A stretch of 64,000 nucleotides of DNA from Nitrobacter sp. Nb-311A (GCF_000152905.1 NZ_AAMY01000002.1:186001-250000), one strand, 5' to 3'; counted from the stretch's first letter, positions 8,418 to 20,084 are shown. Numbers and translations are program-made. The notes: generated from the letters alone by a model not told the origin.

Positions 8418-9323
8418 ATGATCACGCTCGCGAAACATCCTGTTCCGACGGATTCGTGCATCACGCCGCCGGCTTCGCCGGAGGCCGCGTTGCGCGACTA
8501 CGACGTGGTCCGGCGAGCTATCGCCTTCATCTCGGAAAACTGGCGCTCGCAGCCCTCCATCGCAGCGATGGCTGACTCCGCCGGCGTGACGCCCGACGAA
8601 CTGCATCTTCTGTTCCGGCGTTGGGCAGGCTTGACCCCGAAATTGTTCATGCAGGCGTTGACTCTTGACCACGCCAAGAGGCTTTTGCGCAAATCCGCGA
8701 GCGTGCTCGACGCAGCCCTCGATTCCGGCCTCTCGGGCCCGGGACGCCTCCATGACCTGTTCGTCACGCATGAAGCGATGTCCCCGGGTGAATGGAAGAA
8801 TGGCGGTTTCGGCATGAAGCTCGCTTTCGGCTTTCATCCCTCACCCTTCGGCATCGCGATCGTGATCGCCAGCGACCGGGGCCTCGCAGGACTGGCTTTC
8901 GCCGACGTCGGCGAGGAGCGGGCCGCGCTCGCCGATATGAAGCGGCGGTGGCCTAATGCAATCTATGTTGAAAACACCGGTCGCACCGGTGCGCTCGCTC
9001 AACGCGTGTTCGACACGAGGCTGTGGCGAACAGATCAGCCGCTGCGCGTGATTCTGATCGGGACGGATTTCGAGGTTCGCGTCTGGCAGACTTTGCTCAG
9101 GATTCCCATAGGAAAAGTCACGACCTACTCAAGCATCGCTGCTGATGTCGATCGTCCGAACGCCTCGCGCGCCGTAGGCGCCGCCGTTGGCAAGAATCCG
9201 GTGTCATTCGTCGTGCCCTGCCACCGCGTGCTCGGCAAAAGTGGCGCACTGACGGGATATCACTGGGGAATCACCCGCAAGCAGGCGATGCTAGGGTGGG
9301 AAGCCGGGCAGATTGGCCTATAG
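8418..9323 (+). CDS. Ada-like AraC regulator/O6-methylguanine-DNA methyltransferase without metal domain
   Basis: About 301 residues from the ATG at 8418 (an in-frame GTG at 8382 is also open). An AraC-type helix-turn-helix occupies about residues 30-115, and a DNA-alkyltransferase domain follows, ending with the suicide-cysteine motif Pro-Cys-His-Arg-Val and the upstream Gly-Lys-Val-Thr-Thr-Tyr motif. Full Ada also has an N-terminal four-cysteine zinc domain that senses methylphosphotriesters; that domain is absent here. The protein should repair O6-methylguanine and may bind DNA, but activation through the classical phosphotriester switch is not expected. It is next to nth and DUF2244. Confidence 0.9.
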   Translation: MITLAKHPVPTDSCITPPASPEAALRDYDVVRRAIAFISENWRSQPSIAAMADSAGVTPDELHLLFRRWAGLTPKLFMQALTLDHAKRLLRKSASVLDAALDSGLSGPGRLHDLFVTHEAMSPGEWKNGGFGMKLAFGFHPSPFGIAIVIASDRGLAGLAFADVGEERAALADMKRRWPNAIYVENTGRTGALAQRVFDTRLWRTDQPLRVILIGTDFEVRVWQTLLRIPIGKVTTYSSIAADVDRPNASRAVGAAVGKNPVSFVVPCHRVLGKSGALTGYHWGITRKQAMLGWEAGQIGL

Positions 9324-9324
9324 A

Positions 9325-9400
9325 GTTTTCGAGCGGAAGCATGTTTTCGGGATTGACCGGGGGTGGATACCGGTTCGCGCAAAGACAACGCGTCAACTCG
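9325..9400. repeat. degenerate dispersed repeat after the Ada-like gene
   Basis: Contains TTTTCGAGCG, GATACCGGTTCGCG and CGCGTCAA in the order seen in the repeats at 4622 and 21936, with more changes and an insertion. It fills the gap between two convergent genes. Confidence 0.4.
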
Positions 9401-9458
9401 AAAAGCCAGAGCCTTCCACCGCTTCTGGAAGCGGCGAAAGACTCAAGAATGCAGTTTG

Positions 9459-10082
9459 TCAGGCCGCGAGATCAAGTTTTGAGGCCACCGTCGCATCGGG
9501 GTTGAGCCGATAGATCAAGGGCGCGCCGGTTGCAAGTTCACGCGCGAGAATCTGTTCCGGCGACAGTTTTTCCAGCACCATGACAAGCGCGCGCAGCGAG
9601 TTGCCGTGCGCCGCCACGAGCGTGGATTCGCCGCGGAGGACGCACGGCAGGATTTCCTGCATGAAGTACGGCAGTGCGCGCGCCAGCGTATCCTTCAGGC
9701 TCTCGCCGCCGGGCGGCGGCACGTCATACGACCGGCGCCAGATCTGAACCTGTTCGGCGCCCCATTTCTTGCGAGCCTCGTCCTTGTTGAGCCCCGACAG
9801 ATCGCCATAGTCCCGTTCGTTCAGCGCCTGATCTTTCCTGACCGGAATTCCGGTCTGGCCCAACTCCTTGAGGACAAGATCAAGCGTATGCTGGGCACGG
9901 ATCAACGTCGAGGTAAAGGCAATGTCGAAAACAAAGCCCTGCGCCTTCAGCTTGCGTCCTGCATCCTTCGCTTCACTCACGCCCAGCTCAGTCAGCTCCG
10001 GATCCTTCCAGCCTGTGAACAGGTTTTTCAGGTTCCATTCGCTCTGGCCGTGACGCACGAGCACCAGAAGACGTTCGCTCAT
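9459..10082 (-). CDS. gpmA: 2,3-bisphosphoglycerate-dependent phosphoglycerate mutase
   Basis: Glycolytic/gluconeogenic enzyme interconverting 3- and 2-phosphoglycerate. The 207-residue protein starts Met-Ser-Glu-Arg and has the catalytic Arg-His-Gly-Gln-Ser-Glu-Trp-Asn at residues 10-17, Glu-Arg-Asp-Tyr-Gly-Asp-Leu-Ser-Gly near 90, and the second catalytic histidine in Ala-Ala-His-Gly-Asn-Ser near 165. The open frame reaches back to 10169, but the ATG at 10082 gives the short rhizobial length. dapB lies 23 bases upstream on the same strand, so dapB-gpmA is probably one operon. Confidence 0.95.
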   Translation of the reverse strand: MSERLLVLVRHGQSEWNLKNLFTGWKDPELTELGVSEAKDAGRKLKAQGFVFDIAFTSTLIRAQHTLDLVLKELGQTGIPVRKDQALNERDYGDLSGLNKDEARKKWGAEQVQIWRRSYDVPPPGGESLKDTLARALPYFMQEILPCVLRGESTLVAAHGNSLRALVMVLEKLSPEQILARELATGAPLIYRLNPDATVASKLDLAA

Positions 10083-10105
10083 TCGCCTGCTCCGTTTCGT
10101 AAGTT

Positions 10106-10918
10106 CTAAACGCCCAGCCCAAGCACGTCTGCCATTGAATAAAGCCCGGGCGGCTTGCCGCGCGCCCACGTCGCGGCCTTCAATGCACCATGGGCGAAGA
10201 TCATTCGGTCTTCGGCGTGATGCGACAATGTTATACGCTCATACGGACCCGCGAAGATGACGCTGTGATCTCCGGACACGGAGCCGCCGCGGAGCGAGGC
10301 AAAACCAATGTCGCCCGCCCTGCGGGCGCCGGTAAGGCCATCCCGCCCGCGTACCGCGCGCTGGTCCAGCCTGACCTTGCGGCCCTCAGCCGCCGCCTGT
10401 CCCAGCATCAACGCGGTGCCCGAAGGCGCATCGATCTTGGCCCTGTGATGCATCTCGAGAATCTCAATATCGAAACTCTCGTCGAGTGATTGCGCCATCC
10501 GCTTCACCAGCGCGGCGAGCAGATTTACGCCGAGACTCATATTGCCCGACTGCACAACCACCGTGCGCGAGGTCACGCTCCGGATCACCGCCATATCCGA
10601 CGCTGAAAGGCCGGTTGTACCGATGACATGGACCAGGCCCCGCTCGGCGGCGATGGCAACATTCGCGATGGTGGCGGCCGGAACCGTAAAGTCCAGGATA
10701 CCGTCAGCATTCGCCGACAATGACCAGAGATCCGCGGACACTCCGATTCCGCTGGCGGGAAGGCCGGCCAGAATGCCGGCGTCCTTCCCGATCAGTTCGG
10801 ATCCCGGCGCCTCAAGCGCGCCAGCCAGCACCGCGTTCTCGGTTTCCGCGATCGCGCGCACCAAAGCGCGGCCCATTCGGCCGCCTGCTCCTGCAACGAT
10901 CAAACGCATGTCAGCCAC
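10106..10918 (-). CDS. dapB: 4-hydroxy-tetrahydrodipicolinate reductase
   Basis: NAD(P)H-dependent step of the lysine and meso-diaminopimelate pathway. The nucleotide-binding Gly-Ala-Gly-Gly-Arg-Met-Gly-Arg lies near residue 10 and the catalytic/substrate motif [13 protein letters not shown] near 155. I chose the GTG at 10918 (protein of 270 residues) because GAAGGA precedes it with correct spacing and it matches the short N-terminus of rhizobial DapB; longer frames start at 10972. gpmA follows closely. Confidence 0.95.
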   Translation of the reverse strand: MADMRLIVAGAGGRMGRALVRAIAETENAVLAGALEAPGSELIGKDAGILAGLPASGIGVSADLWSLSANADGILDFTVPAATIANVAIAAERGLVHVIGTTGLSASDMAVIRSVTSRTVVVQSGNMSLGVNLLAALVKRMAQSLDESFDIEILEMHHRAKIDAPSGTALMLGQAAAEGRKVRLDQRAVRGRDGLTGARRAGDIGFASLRGGSVSGDHSVIFAGPYERITLSHHAEDRMIFAHGALKAATWARGKPPGLYSMADVLGLGV

Positions 10919-11020
10919 GACCGAGTCCTTCAAATGCTCTGCGGGTATAGCGGGGGCCGCGTTTCGCGGCAACCGATCAGGTTCTGCATCAGCACAATGC
11001 CGCTCCCATCGAGTCCGATC

Positions 11021-11614
11021 TCACCGCATATTGCCGGCGACGGCGATCAACTGGCGTACCATCTTTTTAAGCGCATCGGCGTCCGCCGAACGCTTCAGCC
11101 GTTCCATGTCGTCGTAGGCGTCACCAGCGAACGACAGCGCGAGTTGACGAGGAATCACCATCGCCCCACAAGCCGTCAGTATGAGGCGCAACTGAGCCAG
11201 ACATCGTGCGCCGCCAAACCGGCCAGCAGAGGCCGACGCGATCGCAAATGCGCGCTCATGGAAAACCTGTCCGCGTGCTTCATGCGGACTCTGTACGCAT
11301 GATATCCAGTCGATCGCATTCTTGAGCAATGGCGGCAACGAGGCGTTGTATTCGGGCGTCACGATGAGGATCCCATCATGCGCTCCGATCGTCTGCTTGA
11401 GATTGATGGCGCTCGCGGGCACGCCGGAATTTGCCTGCAGATCGGCGTCGTAGATCGGCAGCGGGAAGTCGCCAAGCGAAATTCGGGTGACCTCGACATC
11501 GGCTCGAACGAATTCCTCAGCCACCACGGCGGCAAGCCTTGCATTCTGCGAGCCGGTGCGAAGCGAGCCGGGAATGATGAGGATTTTCGGTGCAAACAGA
11601 CCTGTCGATCGCAT
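11021..11614 (-). CDS. NADPH-dependent FMN reductase-like flavoprotein
   Basis: Flavodoxin-fold oxidoreductase of 197 residues. The FMN-phosphate loop Pro-Gly-Ser-Leu-Arg-Thr-Gly-Ser-Gln-Asn lies at residues 16-25 and the isoalloxazine-contacting Thr-Pro-Glu-Tyr-Asn-Ala-Ser-Leu-Pro motif near 85, both typical of the SsuE/ChrR/azoreductase group. It likely uses NADPH to reduce flavin or quinone-type substrates in the cytosol; the physiological electron acceptor cannot be read from sequence. It is monocistronic, with dapB downstream on the same strand after about 100 bases. Confidence 0.85.
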   Translation of the reverse strand: MRSTGLFAPKILIIPGSLRTGSQNARLAAVVAEEFVRADVEVTRISLGDFPLPIYDADLQANSGVPASAINLKQTIGAHDGILIVTPEYNASLPPLLKNAIDWISCVQSPHEARGQVFHERAFAIASASAGRFGGARCLAQLRLILTACGAMVIPRQLALSFAGDAYDDMERLKRSADADALKKMVRQLIAVAGNMR

Positions 11615-11773
11615 TGCGGGAACACCAGCCGCTGGCGCCCTGAATCTGAAGGTCGCCTCATAGTGCGGCGTCCTCCGGAGCGGGTTTCAGATTCGAAAGG
11701 GCGCGAGCAAATTTATAATTTTAGAGCCTTGCCGCTTCTGACTGAATCAGAAGCGGGCTCTCAGATTTCGATT

Positions 11774-11818
11774 TGACGCGTTGTCTTCACGCGAACCGGC
11801 CCCCATTCGCTCGAAAAG
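11774..11818. repeat. dispersed repeat, inverted orientation
   Basis: Reads TTTGACGCGTTGTCTTCACGCG-AACCGG then ATTCGCTCGAAAAG, which is the reverse complement of the repeat core at 4622-4672. It lies between pmtA and the FMN reductase gene. Confidence 0.5.
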
Positions 11819-11829
11819 ACCATAGTCCC

Positions 11830-12432
11830 TCAGCGCTTGCGATACACCCAGACGCGGGCAGGAGGCAGGTTCATCCAGATCCGCTCCGACGCTTCGGTCG
11901 AAATACCCGGGAGAGATTTGGGGATGGGAGGAACGACCGAATAGGTGAACTGCACGAACGGGGCGCCGGGGGCGAGCGTCGCGAAGGCATCCCGTATCAG
12001 CTTGAGGCGGGTCAACATCGGCTTGGTGACAAGCGGCAGGCCGGATACGATCGCCGAGGCGCGAGCGCTCAGCACATTCCACAGCGAATCCCGTAACGTA
12101 TAGGCATCGCCCTGCACAACCGTTGCCTGCGGGTAGCGGTCGCGAAGCAGCGCGCAAAAACCGGGATCGTATTCAACCAGAACCAGACGCTTCTGATCGA
12201 CGCCGTGTTCGATCAGCGCGTTGGTAATCGCACCGGTTCCTGGTCCCAGTTCGATGACTGGATCGGTCGATCCGACGTCAACATACTGCGCCATCGTGCG
12301 TGCCAAAATACGTCCAGAGGGCATGACCGCACCCATATGGAGCGGCTTTTCAATCCACGAGCGGAGAAACCGTACCTCATCGTCAAGACGAAGGGGTTTC
12401 TTCGACGCACGCGCGGACAATTGCAAAGACAT
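11830..12432 (-). CDS. pmtA: phospholipid N-methyltransferase, Sinorhizobium type
   Basis: Predicted to methylate phosphatidylethanolamine stepwise to phosphatidylcholine with SAM at the inner membrane. The 200-residue protein resembles rRNA dimethylases: motif I Val-Ile-Glu-Leu-Gly-Pro-Gly-Thr-Gly-Ala near residue 60, an acidic second motif (Leu-Val-Glu-Tyr-Asp-Pro) near 85, Gly-Asp-Ala near 108, and Val-Ser-Gly-Leu-Pro-Leu near 130 where KsgA has Asn-Leu-Pro-Tyr. Its position just downstream of dnaJ on the same strand matches my memory of Bradyrhizobium, where pmtA was found near dnaKJ. A KsgA-like RNA role is less likely because the protein is short and lacks the C-terminal domain. Confidence 0.8.
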   Translation of the reverse strand: MSLQLSARASKKPLRLDDEVRFLRSWIEKPLHMGAVMPSGRILARTMAQYVDVGSTDPVIELGPGTGAITNALIEHGVDQKRLVLVEYDPGFCALLRDRYPQATVVQGDAYTLRDSLWNVLSARASAIVSGLPLVTKPMLTRLKLIRDAFATLAPGAPFVQFTYSVVPPIPKSLPGISTEASERIWMNLPPARVWVYRKR

Positions 12433-12525
12433 TTCGCACCCAGGTGGGTCACTGCTGGCAGGGAGACGGACTTAAAGTTATACACAGGTACAACCGAGAA
12501 CCGACCCGGTCAAGCAAAACGGTTA

Positions 12526-13662
12526 TTACGAGGCCGCGCGGGTGCCAAAGAAGTCCTTGACCTTAGTGAAGAAACCCGCCGCCTCGGGTTGAGTATCACC
12601 CGACGATAGCTTTTCGAACTCAGCCAAAAGATCCTGTTGCTTCTTGGTCAGATTTTGCGGCGTTTCAACCACGACCTGCACATACATGTCGCCGGTCTGG
12701 CGGGAACGCAGCACCGGCATGCCTTTTGTTGCAATGCGGAAACGACGGCCTGACTGGGTCCCCGACGGCACCTTCACTTTAGTCTTGCTCTTGTCGATTG
12801 TCGGAACCTCAAGTTCTCCGCCCAGCGCGGCAGTGACCATGGAAATCGGAACACGGCAATGCAGATCGGCCCCGTCGCGTTGGAAAAACTCATGCGGCGC
12901 CAGCGAGAGGAAAATATAGAGGTCGCCAGGCGGGCCGCCGCGAATTCCCGCCTCACCCTCTCCGGCCAGGCGAATGCGGGTGCCATCCTCGACGCCAGCC
13001 GGAATATTGACCGATAGCGAGCGTTCCCGGTTGACGCGACCCGACCCGCCGCAGGACGGACAGGGGTCCTCGATCATCTGGCCTCGCCCCTGACAGCCAG
13101 GACAGGTGCGTTCCAGCGTGAAGAAGCCCTGGGCTTGCCGAATCCGGCCAGCGCCGCCGCACATCGCGCAGTTCTTCGGCTTGGTCCCGGCCTTGGCGCC
13201 GGTGCCCGAGCAGGATTCACAGGTCACCGAAACCGGAATTTCGACCTGGGCCGTCTTGCCCTGAAAAGCCTCCTCAAGCGTGATTTCCATGTTGTATCGA
13301 AGATCACCGCCACGTTCGCGACCGCCGGTCCGACCGCGCTGCCCGGCCATTCCGAACAGGTCCTCGAAGATGTCAGAGAACGACGAAGCGAAGCCGGCTC
13401 CGAATCCGGCCGCACCGCCACCCATGCCACCATGCTCAAACGCAGCATGGCCAAAACGGTCGTAAGCCGCGCGCTTGTTGCCGTCCTTTAGAACTTCATA
13501 GGCCTCGTTGATTTCCTTGAAACGCATCTCGCTGGACGCGTCGCCCGGATTCCTGTCCGGGTGCCATTTCATCGCCAGCTTGCGGAAGGCCGCCTTGAGT
13601 TTGGTGTCGTCCGCGTTCCGATCGACCTCAAGGGTTTCGTAGTAACAGCGCTTGGTCGACAT
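12526..13662 (-). CDS. dnaJ: chaperone DnaJ
   Basis: Hsp40 co-chaperone that delivers substrates to DnaK and stimulates its ATPase. The 378-residue protein has all class A elements: the J domain with His-Pro-Asp near residue 35, a Gly/Phe-rich linker (about 75-115), four zinc-binding Cys-x-x-Cys-x-Gly-x-Gly repeats between about 145 and 215, and a C-terminal peptide-binding domain. It is about 155 bases downstream of dnaK on the same strand, with an imperfect hairpin between them. Confidence 0.98.
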   Translation of the reverse strand: MSTKRCYYETLEVDRNADDTKLKAAFRKLAMKWHPDRNPGDASSEMRFKEINEAYEVLKDGNKRAAYDRFGHAAFEHGGMGGGAAGFGAGFASSFSDIFEDLFGMAGQRGRTGGRERGGDLRYNMEITLEEAFQGKTAQVEIPVSVTCESCSGTGAKAGTKPKNCAMCGGAGRIRQAQGFFTLERTCPGCQGRGQMIEDPCPSCGGSGRVNRERSLSVNIPAGVEDGTRIRLAGEGEAGIRGGPPGDLYIFLSLAPHEFFQRDGADLHCRVPISMVTAALGGELEVPTIDKSKTKVKVPSGTQSGRRFRIATKGMPVLRSRQTGDMYVQVVVETPQNLTKKQQDLLAEFEKLSSGDTQPEAAGFFTKVKDFFGTRAAS

Positions 13663-13751
13663 CAGTCCATTCCGCCCGAACGTCGCTTCATCCCGGAAGA
13701 CAAGTAAGAGATTCGCTCGTCGCTGGATGTAGCGTCCCGCTTAAACAAGCT

Positions 13752-13808
13752 ATGACCCCGCGCCCTCCGAGACGCGCTACGCACTCTTTGAGGGCCGGGG
13801 CCATGGTC
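13752..13808 (-). other. imperfect hairpin between dnaK and dnaJ
   Basis: GACCCCGCGCCCTC (13754-13767) can pair imperfectly with GAGGGCCGGGGCC (13790-13802). It could attenuate or process the dnaKJ transcript, giving more dnaK than dnaJ. No U-tract follows on the minus strand, so it is not a classic terminator. Confidence 0.35.
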
Positions 13809-13819
13809 ATCCCTGCCGT

Positions 13820-15718
<1,899 letters not shown>

Positions 15719-15824
15719 GGTCCTCATATCCTTCTTGTTGCGGCAGTCCGGCCAGGCCCTGACGGCACCCTCCTCCAGACCCCCAGATATCAAATACTCG
15801 CGATATAGCGACGGTGAGCCTCAT

Positions 15825-15850
15825 ATAGGAGGGGGGGTGGGGGCTGCAAG
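15825..15850 (-). promoter_or_regulatory. RpoH (sigma-32) promoter of dnaK
   Basis: On the minus strand CTTG (15850-15847), exactly 17 bases, then CCTAT (15829-15825) followed by ATGA. This fits the alphaproteobacterial heat-shock pattern CTTG-N17-CYTAT. The spacer is almost entirely C, an unusual composition. Confidence 0.75.
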
Positions 15851-16139
15851 GACCAGACCTCTCCCCGCCGGATGAAAACCCAATTCTTTTGCGTCCCCGG
15901 ACAGCCAGGGGCAGTCTGAATAAGCAGATCATTAACCCAGCCGGACCCGCCGCCTTGCCCCATGATCAAGACAGGCGCGGGCGCCGCATCAAGGGCCGAC
16001 GAGAGATTTGGCCCGTCTCCAACGATTCATGCGCTTGAGCCGGCAGTCAGATTTCATAGAATGCATCCTTTGAATCGCCTTCCAGAACCGCCGGCCTGAC
16101 GATCATTGAACGGCCTCAATGCAAATCCAATAAATCCGC

Positions 16140-17078
16140 ATGAGACATCTTCTGCACCTGTTGACCGCTCTTTACATATTGAGCGGCGCAAATCCGGCCC
16201 TCGCCGACGACGTGATCTATGCGCCGGGCAGTCGGATCGGGCTGGTTCCGCTGATAGGTCTGACCCCGGCAAAGACATTTCCGGGTTTTGAGACCGCGGA
16301 TCATCGGGTCAAGGTCGTCGTCGCCGAACTCCCTGTCGCCGCCTTCAGAGACGTGGAAAACGTTGCCAAATCGAACGTGGCCGGCCATCGAGGCCCGAAG
16401 CCACAAGGCCTGGAGACCGCGAGCGGACAGGGCTATTTCATCGTCGAAACAGCCAAGAACGGCGACGACAATGTTCGGCGCTATTCAATGGTGATATCAG
16501 GCGGAACATTTTCCGGATACGTCGCAGCGCAGGTGCCAGAGAACGTCAGGAAAATCTATTCCGATGAGGCCGTGCAAAAGATGTTCGCAACCGTCGCCCT
16601 GCGCAAGGAAGTGCCGGTCGAGGAGCAACTCGGCCTGCTGCCATTCAAGCTGAGCGAATTGAGCTCCTTCAAATTGATTCGCACGCTGGCACCGGGAGCC
16701 GTCATCCTGCTTTCCGACGCAGTAACAGAAAAGGACATCGACAGCAGAGCCTTTATGATCATCAGCCCGATCGGTTCGGTCCCTGAACGACCCGACGATC
16801 GGAGCCGGTTTGCGCGGGATATCGCAGCCACGATCCCGAACCTGCGGGAGGGACATATCACCATGTCGGAGCCGATCCGGATCAACGGATCGCCCGGTTT
16901 TGAAACGCGGATCGACGGCACCAACACACGAACGAATAAGCCAGTGACGGTCGTGCAGTGGCTGGTGTTCGGCAGCGGAAAAACGGCAATGCGCCTGATC
17001 GGGAGCACGCCGCGGGATGGATGGTCTGAAGTTTTTCCGCGCTTCCGCGCGGTTCGTGACGGTATCCGGCCACGTTGA
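16140..17078 (+). CDS. secreted protein of unknown function
   Basis: 312 residues with a clear Sec signal peptide: Met-Arg-His followed by a hydrophobic stretch and Asn-Pro-Ala-Leu-Ala before Asp-Asp at about residue 24, so a periplasmic location is expected. The mature part has no cysteine cluster, transmembrane helix or catalytic motif that I recognise; it contains Gly-Leu-Val-Pro-Leu near residue 35 and Arg-Ile-Asp-Gly-Thr-Asn near 260. It stands alone between dnaK (divergent) and grpE (convergent). Gene reality is supported by codon use and the signal peptide. Function unknown. Confidence 0.75.
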   Translation: MRHLLHLLTALYILSGANPALADDVIYAPGSRIGLVPLIGLTPAKTFPGFETADHRVKVVVAELPVAAFRDVENVAKSNVAGHRGPKPQGLETASGQGYFIVETAKNGDDNVRRYSMVISGGTFSGYVAAQVPENVRKIYSDEAVQKMFATVALRKEVPVEEQLGLLPFKLSELSSFKLIRTLAPGAVILLSDAVTEKDIDSRAFMIISPIGSVPERPDDRSRFARDIAATIPNLREGHITMSEPIRINGSPGFETRIDGTNTRTNKPVTVVQWLVFGSGKTAMRLIGSTPRDGWSEVFPRFRAVRDGIRPR

Positions 17079-17222
17079 AACTTTTTCGCGCGGAAAGCCC
17101 GGAAATTTGATGGCACATGATCATGCGCTCGAAGCCCCTTTCCGCCGTCACTCTCCCATTTTTTGCAGCTTTCTGTCTGGAGACACTCCGACGCGCTTTT
17201 TCATGCGAACCGGTCATCCATT

Positions 17223-17262
17223 CCTCGGGTCAATCCCGAGGATATGCTTCGCGCGAAAACAA
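17223..17262. repeat. hairpin and degenerate dispersed repeat in the 17079-17377 gap
   Basis: CCTCGGG-TCAAT-CCCGAGG (17223-17241) is a perfect seven-base-pair stem, followed by GCTTCGCGCGAAAACAATAAT, which resembles the tail of the 4622 repeat. The rest of the roughly 300-base gap between the secreted protein and grpE shows no gene. Confidence 0.4.
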
Positions 17263-17377
17263 TAATACAGAACGCGGGTGAGACCGCTGCCGGATGACCC
17301 GCTCGCGAGGCCTCACCGGCGTGAGCACGACCGCGTCAGCCGCGATCGTCCAGCACCCCCGCAAAGACGCGCCACCT

Positions 17378-17971
17378 TCATTCCGGCACGGCTGCCTTGG
17401 CTCCGCCCTTCGCAACACCCACCAGCGCCGGCCGCAGCACCCGCTCGCCGATCATGTAGCCGGCCTGAATGACCTGTGCGACCGTGCCAACGGGGATGGA
17501 CGGATCGGGAACTTCGTACATTGCCTGATGGACGTTGGGATCGAACTTCTCGCCAGCGGGATCGAACTTTTTCACGCCGTGCTTTTCCAAAGCGTTGTGC
17601 AACGAGCGTTCGGTCAACTCCACGCCCTCGATCAAGGCTTTCAAGCCAGGATCGGCCGCTGCGCGCGCCTCGGCGGACACCGCATCGAGCGCGCGCTGCA
17701 AATTGTCGGCGATCTCCAGAACGTCGCGCGCGAAGCCCGAAATGCCGTACGTTCGCGCGTCCGATACTTCCCGCGCCGTGCGCCTGCGCAGATTTTCCAT
17801 CTCCGCCAGCGTGCGCAAGGTCCGGTCTTTCGCCTCCGCAAGTTCTTTGCTCAGTACATCAAGCGTACCTTCCTCGGGATCGTCGGGCATGACGTACGGC
17901 TTGGATACCACCGGCTCGACCTCCGCAGCCGGATCGCCGGAATTGTCTGTTTTGCCGTCGGAATCGGTCAT
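17378..17971 (-). CDS. grpE: nucleotide exchange factor GrpE
   Basis: Releases ADP from DnaK and so resets the chaperone cycle. The 197-residue protein has a disordered acidic N-terminus, a long amphipathic dimerisation helix (about residues 45-105, with [12 protein letters not shown]), and the beta-wing domain with His-Gln-Ala-Met near 155 and Val-Ala-Gln-Val-Ile-Gln-Ala-Gly-Tyr near 168. The ATG at 17971 follows GAGAAGG. hrcA lies about 90 bases upstream on the same strand, a conserved hrcA-grpE pair. Confidence 0.96.
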   Translation of the reverse strand: MTDSDGKTDNSGDPAAEVEPVVSKPYVMPDDPEEGTLDVLSKELAEAKDRTLRTLAEMENLRRRTAREVSDARTYGISGFARDVLEIADNLQRALDAVSAEARAAADPGLKALIEGVELTERSLHNALEKHGVKKFDPAGEKFDPNVHQAMYEVPDPSIPVGTVAQVIQAGYMIGERVLRPALVGVAKGGAKAAVPE

Positions 17972-18059
17972 TACGCAGCCTTCTCGCAATTGTCTCGAAT
18001 GAAACCGGATGGTCGTGCGGGATATCGTGCTTCAGACGTAAAAATCAAGCGGACCCTGC

Positions 18060-19148
18060 TCACCCCCCGAGCATCTGGCTGACAATGCGCGCCGCGTAAT
18101 CCACCGTCGGAATGACGCGCGCGTAATTCAGCCGGGTCGGTCCGATCACTCCGAGAATACCGACGATATGGCCGGCGCCATCGCTGTAGGGTGCGATGAT
18201 CGTCGAGGATCCGGACAGCGAGAACAGCTTGTTCTCCGAACCGATAAAGATCCGTACGCCGTCGGCACGTTCTGCGCGGCCAAGCAGATCGATCACGCCG
18301 CGCTTGGTTTCGAGGTCGTCGAACAGCAGCCGCACACGCTCGAGGTCCTCCATCGCATGCAAATCTCCGAGCAGGTTGGCATGGCCGCGCACGATCAATT
18401 GCCGATCGTCGCTGTCGCCGCCAGACCAGCTCGCAATTCCGGCCGCGATGATCTTTTGCGTGAGCTGATCGAGTTCTGCCTTGCTCTGCGTCAACGCGGT
18501 CTCAAGCTCGAGCCGTGCCTCGGCGAGCGTGCGCCCGCGAATTCGGGCATTCAGGAAGTTTGACGCCTCCGTCAGCACTGAGGCCGGAACGCCGGAGGGG
18601 AGCGTCAGCACGCGGTTTTCGACCTGCCCGTCTTCGGCGACCAGCACCACAAGCGCCTTGTCGGGCTCCAGTCTGACGAACTCGATGTGCTTCAGGCGCA
18701 TATTGGATTTGGCCGTCAGAACCACAGCCGCCGCCCGGGTCAATCCGGACAACCGTGTCAACGCTTTATCCAGCGCGGCCTCGACCGACTGCGCCTTACC
18801 GACCGACGCGAGCTGGTTCTGGATCGACTGGCGCTCCGGCTCGGTGAGATCTCCAACCTGCATCAGAGCATCGACAAAAAACCGCAGGCCGAGTTCGGTC
18901 GGCAAGCGGCCGGCCGAAGTATGCGGTGCATAGATCAGCCCGAGCTGTTCAAGATCCGACATCACATTGCGGACCGACGCCGGCGAGAGCGGCAGCGCGA
19001 TCAGGCGGGAAACGTTGCGGGAGCCCACAGGCTCGCCCGTTGCAAGATAGCTTTCGACGATCTGGCGGAAAATCTCGCGCGACCGCTCGTTCAACTGGGC
19101 AAGCCCGGCGTTCGGTGCAATCAAACCTATCGGATCGTGGTGGGCCAA
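18060..19148 (-). CDS. hrcA: heat-inducible transcription repressor HrcA
   Basis: Represses groESL-type operons by binding CIRCE elements, with activity tuned by GroEL. About 362 residues: an N-terminal winged helix containing Glu-Pro-Val-Gly-Ser-Arg and Ser-Pro-Ala-Ser-Val-Arg-Asn, Pro-His-Thr-Ser-Ala-Gly-Arg at the end of that domain, then a GAF-like dimerisation region. I prefer the TTG at 19148 because GGGAG lies nine bases before it and it gives the family N-terminus Met-Ala-His-His-Asp; an ATG at 19157 overlaps that ribosome-binding site. No CIRCE inverted repeat was seen in this window, so its targets are elsewhere. grpE follows. Confidence 0.95.
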   Translation of the reverse strand: MAHHDPIGLIAPNAGLAQLNERSREIFRQIVESYLATGEPVGSRNVSRLIALPLSPASVRNVMSDLEQLGLIYAPHTSAGRLPTELGLRFFVDALMQVGDLTEPERQSIQNQLASVGKAQSVEAALDKALTRLSGLTRAAAVVLTAKSNMRLKHIEFVRLEPDKALVVLVAEDGQVENRVLTLPSGVPASVLTEASNFLNARIRGRTLAEARLELETALTQSKAELDQLTQKIIAAGIASWSGGDSDDRQLIVRGHANLLGDLHAMEDLERVRLLFDDLETKRGVIDLLGRAERADGVRIFIGSENKLFSLSGSSTIIAPYSDGAGHIVGILGVIGPTRLNYARVIPTVDYAARIVSQMLGG

Positions 19149-19324
19149 CGATATCATCTCCCGCGTATAATGACTGTCGTGCCTGAGACCGGACCTAATT
19201 TGTCTCTCCGGCGCACCAGTTACAAGCAGGCTTTGGGCAATCGCGGTTCTGACCCTTGCCGGTGCGGCTCCCCACCCCTAAAAGCACGGCACGATGATTT
19301 TCATGGAATAGCTGGAGGGTTCCC

Positions 19325-20038
19325 ATGCGGCCTAGCCGTCGTGCACCGGATGAATTGCGCGCCGTGTCGCTGGAAAGAGGCGTGGTCAAATACGCCGAGG
19401 GCTCCTGCATGGTGAAATTCGGCGATACCCATGTGCTGGTCACCGCGACACTGGAGGAGCGGCTGCCGCCCTGGCTCAAGGGCCAGGGGCGGGGCTGGGT
19501 GACGGCCGAATACGGAATGCTGCCGCGCGCCACACTGGAGCGGACCCGGCGCGAGGCCTCCGCCGGCAAGCAGGGCGGCCGCACTGTCGAAATCCAGCGC
19601 CTGATCGGCCGCTCCTTGCGCGCCGCAATCGACCTCGAGGCACTCGGCGAGCGCCAGATCACAGTCGATTGCGACGTCATTCAGGCCGATGGCGGCACGC
19701 GCACCGCATCGATCACCGGCGCATGGGTCGCGTTGGCCGACTGCGTCAACTGGATGAAAGCCCGCGACATGCTCAAGGCCAGCGTGCTGAGAGGCAATGT
19801 CGCAGCGATCTCATGCGGTATCTACAATGGCACGCCTGTCCTCGATCTGGACTATGCGGAAGATTCGGAGGCCGACACCGATGCAAACTTCGTGATGACG
19901 GGCGAAGGACGCATCATCGAGGTCCAGGGAACCGCCGAGAAGGTACCTTTTTCCGATGACGAGTTTCTTGCGCTAATGGCGCTCGCAAAAAAAGGGGTCG
20001 CCCGGCTGGTGGATTTGCAGAAAATGGCGGTGGCGTGA
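19325..20038 (+). CDS. rph: ribonuclease PH
   Basis: Phosphate-dependent 3'-5' exonuclease that trims tRNA precursors. The 237-residue protein begins with Arg-Arg-Ala-Pro-Asp-Glu-Leu-Arg, has the conserved Gly-Asp-Thr-His-Val-Leu-Val near residue 35, [12 protein letters not shown] near 57 and [13 protein letters not shown] near 115 for phosphate binding. It is divergent from hrcA and followed by rdgB after 46 bases, then hemW, all on the same strand. Confidence 0.97.
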   Translation: MRPSRRAPDELRAVSLERGVVKYAEGSCMVKFGDTHVLVTATLEERLPPWLKGQGRGWVTAEYGMLPRATLERTRREASAGKQGGRTVEIQRLIGRSLRAAIDLEALGERQITVDCDVIQADGGTRTASITGAWVALADCVNWMKARDMLKASVLRGNVAAISCGIYNGTPVLDLDYAEDSEADTDANFVMTGEGRIIEVQGTAEKVPFSDDEFLALMALAKKGVARLVDLQKMAVA

Positions 20039-20084
20039 TTCGCCGTTCGCGCGCTCCGTTCGCAGGACTTTCGCAGGATCGGCC

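Noticed and set aside
16034-16059. CTTG-N17-CATAG before the secreted protein gene
   Set aside because: The -10 part departs from CYTAT in two of five positions; not enough to call a heat-shock promoter.
19166-19171. Perfect TATAAT upstream of rph
   Set aside because: No -35 sequence at suitable spacing on the plus strand and it overlaps the hrcA ribosome-binding region; probably chance.
18060-19324. CIRCE operator near hrcA-grpE or dnaK
   Set aside because: I looked for TTAGCACTC and its inverted partner and saw none here; HrcA targets are probably the groESL operons elsewhere.
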